From Opeltia flavorubescens (taxonomy: Eukaryota > Ascomycota > Lecanoromycetes > Teloschistales > Teloschistaceae): a stretch of DNA of 64,000 nucleotides. The DNA is taken from assembly GCA_000442125.1 (NCBI GenBank), contig KE546965.1, forward strand, positions 2,418,001-2,482,000. The letters run 5' to 3'. The position numbers and the translations under genes are program-made. This document shows, piece by piece, positions 58,798 to 64,000 of the stretch. The notes beneath the pieces are model-generated. The model was given only the letters and a program-made list of their open reading frames with translations, had not been told where the DNA came from and made no database searches. How positions within the stretch are numbered: the first letter of the stretch is position 1; each line of letters opens with the position of its first letter.

Positions 58798-60044
58798 TCA
58801 TTGTGTGTCTGAAATCGGTCCATCACTGATCTCGATTTGGAGCTGATTGTTATCCCCTATCATTGGATGTGAGCCAACTTTCCTAGATAGCTCTCTATAA
58901 TGGAGAGCCTTCACGCAATGGTCCTACATGAACCTCACACATAGAACCTTGAAATATTATCATGAGAGTCCCCACGTACCGAGATTGCGGACTACACCTG
59001 ACATGCCATTTTGGACACACATCGTCCAGATATCCACACCCGCAGCCCATATATCGGACCATTTACTATCGGAAGACCCCGATTCGGGAAGTCTCGAGAC
59101 TTGGACTTCACAGATTTGGCCCGAATGGTTCTCTGCTCGGTGAACATGCCGCTGTCAGCCTTCCAGGAACGATGTCGTAGCTGGTAGCAATCATCCACGT
59201 CAGACATGGATGAAAAACTCACCATGTATATACGCTCTGGGAAGCTTTGTGTATGCAGTCTCCGTAGGCGTGTCCTGTTGCCCTATGAATTGTAGAAGTT
59301 GTGGGCCGGCTGGCATTTGTCCCAGCGCTATCTCACAGGAAGCTACCGAGGGTATCCTTAGCGGAGAGAGGTTACATGATGCTTTCGACTCGTATTTGCT
59401 GATTGTCAGCGCAAGCAGTTTGTATTGGCCTTCGGAAAGATAAACAAGTATCAGTAAAAATGTCCATAGTCATGGGTTGAAACCTTCTTAAATATTAAGA
59501 TAAGCATTGGGAAATATTTCGAACGAGATACAGTCTTGCTCTGGTCCTCTTTACACCAAAGTATTTCCAGAAGATGAGATTAATGCATACTAAAGTCACG
59601 TACTGAGCCGCCCTGCTTCTTGATCACACATGTCTGCATAAGATTCCGAGCGGCGTCGGAGATGTCAACGCCTCGTGCAAGGTCGAGTTTAATAGCTGCA
59701 CCTAATCGAGCAGGTCGGATGTCGATAACGCAGCGTCCGTCACTACTTTGATACCGAATGGGGAGCCTGATTTGGACACGTTGACCTCGGGTGCCATAGC
59801 TGTCCTGTGCGGGTGACCTGGGTATTTTCCTCCAAGCGTTCATGCAGCTCTCGTAGTCAAGGTCCTTTCCGTAGTATCTTGTAGAGCAGCTTACTTTCCC
59901 AGTAGCAAGCTCCCCAGTGTCAAGGAAACCGGCAGCGTTGGTATTGTTCAGGTTCGTGACAAGATTTGAAACAGTGGGTATGCTCAGTACTGGGCCAAGA
60001 AGGAACGTCAAGATAATGCCAAAGCTGAAGTGAAGGAAAGACAT
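58798..60044 (-). CDS. Secreted protein with two copies of a fungal cysteine domain
   Basis: Minus-strand exons 60044-59591, 59429-59223, 59132-58980 and 58856-58798 join in phase to 290 residues (introns 161, 90 and 123 nt). A signal peptide covers residues 1-21 (FSFGIILTFLLGPVLS). Two related units follow. Unit 1: YESCMNAWRKIP, IRLPIRY, DGRCVIDI, SDAARNLMQTCV, GGSVRDFSQYKLLALTI. Unit 2: VASCEIALGQMP, TKLPRAYI, GQICEVQVSRLP, SDIWAAGVDIWTMCV, SGVVRNLGDNNQLQIEI. The shared order (SC..A...MP, LP, C.V.V, W..I, C, GG/SG.VR.., hydrophobic strand) is common in small secreted proteins of filamentous fungi. Four cysteines per pair of units suggest disulfides. Function unknown; effector-like by inference. 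Confidence 0.75.
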
Positions 60045-60834
60045 CGGGGCAAAGCAATTGCTGCAGAATGCGAGAAATTTTGAAGGAAGAACGGTGTTGG
60101 CAAAGACGATTCTGCAGGGTCCAGATTGATTGCTCGCTTGCCCCCGTAGATATGCAGCGCGTCATTATCAAAGAAGCGCACGAAACGTTGCACCAGTCTG
60201 GGCGTCATATCAGCGGCAATTAGTTGTACTGCAGATGCATTTACCAAGGGTCTAAGGTTACTTTTCAAAGGATGTGCGGTTGGAGAGATACTCGTCGTTT
60301 ACCGCTCGTGATACGCGCTTATCGGACGTTGAGATCCAGTCCTACTTTCTTCAGGATGTCAATTCGGATTAATTTCAGGAGCTGTTTCATCGAGGTTTTG
60401 AATCTGAGCATAGGAGTTTCTCCAGAACTCGCAGGTGGTCGAACGAGAGCAGCAGGGCCCCATCAACCAGATGAATGTGCAGCGTCTAAGATGAATATAT
60501 CACCCCGTTCATTGGCGAATTGCGGGGAATGTTCCTTTGTAATTTGGTCCTGTTTTTGCCACAACACTGGCCCTCAACTAATTCAACTGTAGTTCTCAAA
60601 AAGATTTCGGAGTAGACAAGTCTTCTGAGCTTTGGCGGAGAGGCACTCGCATGCCCTCAGCAGGCAGCGACCATTCTGTCAATGTAAAGCAGACATCCCC
60701 TAAAGACATTGGAAAACTCTTTTAAGTCAATCGCTTGTGCTGCGCCAGGGTCACTCTATACCCTTCATCTGAATAACAATACTGTTCCCATTAAGATTCC
60801 GCAACGATGTAGCACACAGAAAACATCGCTGCAA
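60045..60834. other. Intergenic region
   Basis: This is the promoter of the secreted-protein gene and 3' flank of the next minus-strand gene. ORFs at 60224-60592 and 60008-60268 are not protein-like. Confidence 0.5.
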
Positions 60835-61805
60835 CTAAACCTCCAACTCTCCAATCATCCCGAAGTCGAAGGAACCGTCGAATCCCAGACCCTCGGCCAC
60901 ACCATCCGCATCGACGACCTCCATTCCCGCGTCCTCATACATGCTTGAGCCGCTACTCTCAAGTTCTTGCTTGATGACCTCAACGTGGCCTGCTCCATTC
61001 TTCTTGGTCGGGCTTGAATCTTTATTCTTCGTGATGCGTCCACCAATGACTTTGTCAGTCTTCTTCGCGCGAGGTGTTGCGTTTGTGGAACGTGGTTTGC
61101 GAGCCTTCTTTGGTGTAGCAAGAGCATCAACACCGCCGTCCTCCGACTTGGTGACAGGGGCTTTGGCTGTGTTGGAGGAGCCACGGGGGAGAGCTGCGGG
61201 TCTGGCGCCGGATTCGACTTCAGCAAGCAATTTCGCGGCCTCGCGTTTGATGATGCGAAAGCGGCCCTCGATAGCGTCGTATGTGGCACCTGGAGACAAT
61301 TTGTGAGCAGGGCTGGCATTGATGCTTGAGGACAGAGAGGGTGGGGCGGGGGTTGCTGAGCGTCGTGACTAGGAAGGGGAATGAGAAGTTTACCTTCGCC
61401 GTACATCGTGGCGATCTTGCGGTAATCAAGCTGTTGACAATTGAGATTAGTCTTTGGCATTTAATGACGAGAGATATGATGGTGTCTTGTATGAAGAGGC
61501 CGATTGGCAGTCTTCGTTGTCAATGTGACTAGAGAAATGTGGAGAGAAGAAACATGTGGAGCAGCCAGGGAGGGCAGGACTCCGACACGAGTGTGAAAAA
61601 GGGCTAGCCTTCACGACACATTTTGCTAGCATGTTTGACATGTTGTTAGATTGATCATTGGAAGATGCAACCGTAGACGTAGACAAAGCAGTGGAGTTCG
61701 AGGAGGATTCGATAAGTAAAGATGGCTTACCTTCATTTCTTGAGCTGCCACCATTGCAGCCAGCAGACGCTCAAAGGCTTTCGGATCTTTCCAGTTTACT
61801 GGCAT
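60835..61805 (-). CDS. Small Lys/Ala-rich nuclear-type protein with N-terminal helical (Myb-like) domain
   Basis: Minus-strand exons 61805-61731, 61430-61394 and 61289-60835 join in phase to 188 residues. The first 60 residues (WKDPKAFERLLAAMVAAQEM, LDYRKIATMYGEG, TYDAIEGRFRIIKREAAKLL) form three predicted helices of a kind common in short filamentous-fungal proteins annotated as Myb-like or histone-like. The rest is disordered with basic patches (PKKARKPRSTNATPRAKK) and an acidic end. This suggests a nuclear, perhaps DNA-binding, role; no experimentally known member comes to mind. The second exon is only 37 nt, but the joined sequence is the conserved core of the domain. Confidence 0.75.
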
Positions 61806-64000
61806 TTTGGATTCAGGGTACGAGGATGGTATATAGTGTGATGGCTCTGCGTGAAGTTAGAATTACCTCAAAGATGCAGGTGACCGTGATTTATAGATTA
61901 ATGGATGGCGAAAGCTAAACGTACGTGTAGGTTGTAGTAGATCGTGAGTTGAAATTGTAAGACTCTGTAAGGAATTGGCAATGTGATCGAACCGGAGTTT
62001 GTTTAATTGTGGAAATTGACGTCAATTTGGCTGTTGTTGTGATGATTCACTGAACCACTCCAAGTGATGATCAACAAGAGGGAGATAAGTAGGGAAATTG
62101 GACGAAGCAATAGCTAGATCAGATCAATTACAACGTTGTAAACTCCATGTGATGCAGTCCACCTGCTTTAGATGATGGAGAAGGGCATTTGAAGATGACA
62201 GAGAAAATGGATTTCTTGGAAAAGTGCAAGCCTCGGGTGAAGATTTGTACAAGAGCACACAGTGTTATGCAATACCAGACGACATTTACACCAGAAGCTT
62301 TTTCGGCCCTGCAGACGGCGTCCATGCTCTTGCCGGAGGAATGCAAAAGGGCACAGAATGACTCGTGGAGTACATGCTACTCGACATGTCCTTTAGTCGT
62401 TTTTCTGTTCTCTCAACTAACGTGCTGATGCTAGGGTAATTGACGGCACTTGAAATGCCACGTCGACAACGTCAGAAGCCCATTTGACGCGAGCCGTGTC
62501 GTTGATTGCAGACGGCGGTCTGATCACCTCTAACAATAGCAAGGCTTGAAGCTGGCCAAGATCGAGAGCCTCCATCTTCCGACTTCCCCTGACCAATGAA
62601 AGGCTTAGAGACCTCCATTTCATCGCCCTACTTACAATCCTTATGCCAGCTGCACCCGGAATCAAATGTGATTAGGCAATCGAACAATTCGGGAGAGTAA
62701 CTTAGGGCGATCGAGGTTGGCGTTCAAGTTTTGACAGGGATTCTCGACCGCGTGAAAACGCGGACGCGGAACACCGCATCTGCAGGCACTCTACACGGGC
62801 GATCCCTGCAATGTGATAGCGGATGTTCAATGGTGATTAGAGATGCATTCGTAGCGGCATCCGTTAGGGCAACGATGAGGCTGAGTGAGGGGTCGCAGAT
62901 GAAGAAAGACAAGGACGCGATGGACCCGTACTATTGGCAGCCAGGTCCATGTCTATCTTGTCCGAGTCTACAAAGGTCATTGGGAGGGCGTGGAGGCCAG
63001 GAAGGTGTGTAGTACAGGACGTCAAATGTGCCCATAAGTCGTGACCACGGTTCAAGCGCTGTCAGAAAATTTGACTCCGCAAAGAGGGGAGACTGCAAGT
63101 GTCAAAAAGTGACATAGCTCAACAGTTCAACGACTGAAGATCGGCGCTGTAGACTCGAGGTACCACGAGGGGAAAAGCGGGAGGAGAAAGACTCGGCCCA
63201 TCCAGATTGGAGATCCGCTCACCGCTTCTCCAAGGATCACATCCTGCAATTTTCTCAAGGTTGAGATATGACAAGGGTACTGCGGGGGTCTGTGAGTCAC
63301 AAACACTCGCAGAGAACAGACGTCTGTCAAGATAAAGGGTTAATGCAAGAGATAAGATCCAGCGGTCTGTAGTCGATTTAAACATTGTGGGTTCTCGTTG
63401 ATCCCTGAGAATGCCATGCCCAGAGTAGACTAGTAGCTTCGAATACGCCTTCGATAAGTGGCTTGCATCATTACCTCTGTGCGTACGACGAGATGGTAGT
63501 CAATGCATTCCTATAGGACGGACAAACCTCCCACTTTGATCGATACATCGGTGAATCCCATTTGGCAAAACTATCGGGTTGTACCTTGCAGAAGCTAGCA
63601 TGGTAGGATTCATCTCAATGCCAATCCGGCAGTCTCTATCCTAGGGAAAGTGAGCCTGTAATATTGCGGCACCGATTAGTCTGGAGTTCGTGGAGGCTTC
63701 TCGGAAATATGAAATGAACCCTGTCGAGAATCAAGTCCTGTTTTCCGGGAGATTTGTTGAAATTGCAAAATCCCAAAAGGCATTAAACGCCTTAATTGAT
63801 ACTTTAAGATCAACAAATACAGATTTTATCGATGGTTTGACCAGCTTTTCCCTCCATCTGTCACTCTTCTCCTTGACCAGCCTTTTTTCTCCATCTCGAC
63901 AAGGTTCTGCATTGCTCCAATCTTAAATTACCGCCCTCCTCAATCAAAACCGTCCTTCACTACATCTGTCTTCATCACATTCGTCCTTGATCACAATCGC
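61806..64000. other. Gene-poor end region with decayed gene-like pieces
   Basis: About 2.2 kb. The minus strand at 62128-63055 has protein-like fragments in changing frames (listed separately). The last 170 nt (63830-64000) are strongly C/T-rich on the plus strand, like the leader of a gene starting beyond the window. Confidence 0.5.
62128..63055 (-). pseudogene. Possible decayed gene or unresolved multi-exon gene
   Basis: On the minus strand, fragments with protein-like character occur in order but in different frames: LPGLHALPMTFVDSDKIDMD (about 63010-62945), FFICDPSLSLIVALTDAATN and ITIEHPLSH (about 62910-62820), MEALDLGQLQALLLLEV (about 62575-62525) and SGKSMDAVCRAEKASGVN (about 62340-62285). 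The third resembles the middle region of fungal zinc-cluster transcription factors. I could not find splice sites joining them into one open frame and no zinc cluster is visible, so a relic of a host regulator gene is one reading. Confidence 0.25.

Overview
This window looks like nuclear DNA of a filamentous ascomycete (Pezizomycotina). Genes are densely packed on both strands, about one per 2.4 kb. Introns are short (about 45-200 nt) with GT..AG borders, intergenic stretches are pyrimidine-rich, and the protein families are typically fungal. Several proteins resemble those I know from Leotiomycetes/Helotiales, but that placement is inference. Assembly blemishes are an N at 5651, an N at 40048 and a run of 20 Ns at 45612-45631 inside a coding exon. 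All exon joins were worked out by hand from splice sites and reading phase.

Layout. 1-8 kb: the 3' part of an LRR/F-box-like gene, a caspase-like peptidase, an aspartate kinase on the minus strand and a small secreted protein. 8-17 kb: an Nrd1/Seb1-type RNA-binding protein (-), mitochondrial citrate synthase (+), a Yhm2-type citrate/oxoglutarate carrier (+) and an XRCC4-family repair protein (-). 17-30 kb: Byr4-type cytokinesis regulator, archaemetzincin, a repeat-bearing gap with two SINE-like copies, the 78-kDa complex I subunit, and an Mnn4-like LicD protein. 30-41 kb: a hypothetical protein, a BTB protein, an NAD(P)-binding protein, a protein ending in a MYND finger, SelO/Fmp40 (-), an aldo-keto reductase and a phosphomannose isomerase. 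41-57 kb: a CAP/PR-1 secreted protein, a Spata20-like thioredoxin-domain protein, a 1,142-residue coiled-coil AT-hook protein (-), Rvb2, Lin1/CD2BP2 (-) and Ufd1. 56-64 kb: an amidoligase-like protein, a four-exon two-domain secreted protein (-), a small nuclear-type protein (-), and about 2 kb with only decayed gene-like pieces, ending in a pyrimidine-rich tract that may lead into a gene beyond the window.

Most loci are housekeeping genes: TCA cycle and respiration, RNA polymerase II termination and splicing, end joining, mitotic exit, protein quality control and amino-acid/sugar metabolism. Interspersed are lineage-type genes: secreted proteins, a caspase-like protein and an LRR protein. 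The clearest functional neighbours are citrate synthase and the citrate/oxoglutarate carrier, tandem on one strand. The most unusual observations are a SINE-like pair with matching A/B-box layout and one perfect 10-bp target-site duplication, the two-domain secreted protein, and extremely short coding exons (the start codon alone in ufd1, 9 nt in rvb2, 13 nt in the aldo-keto reductase).
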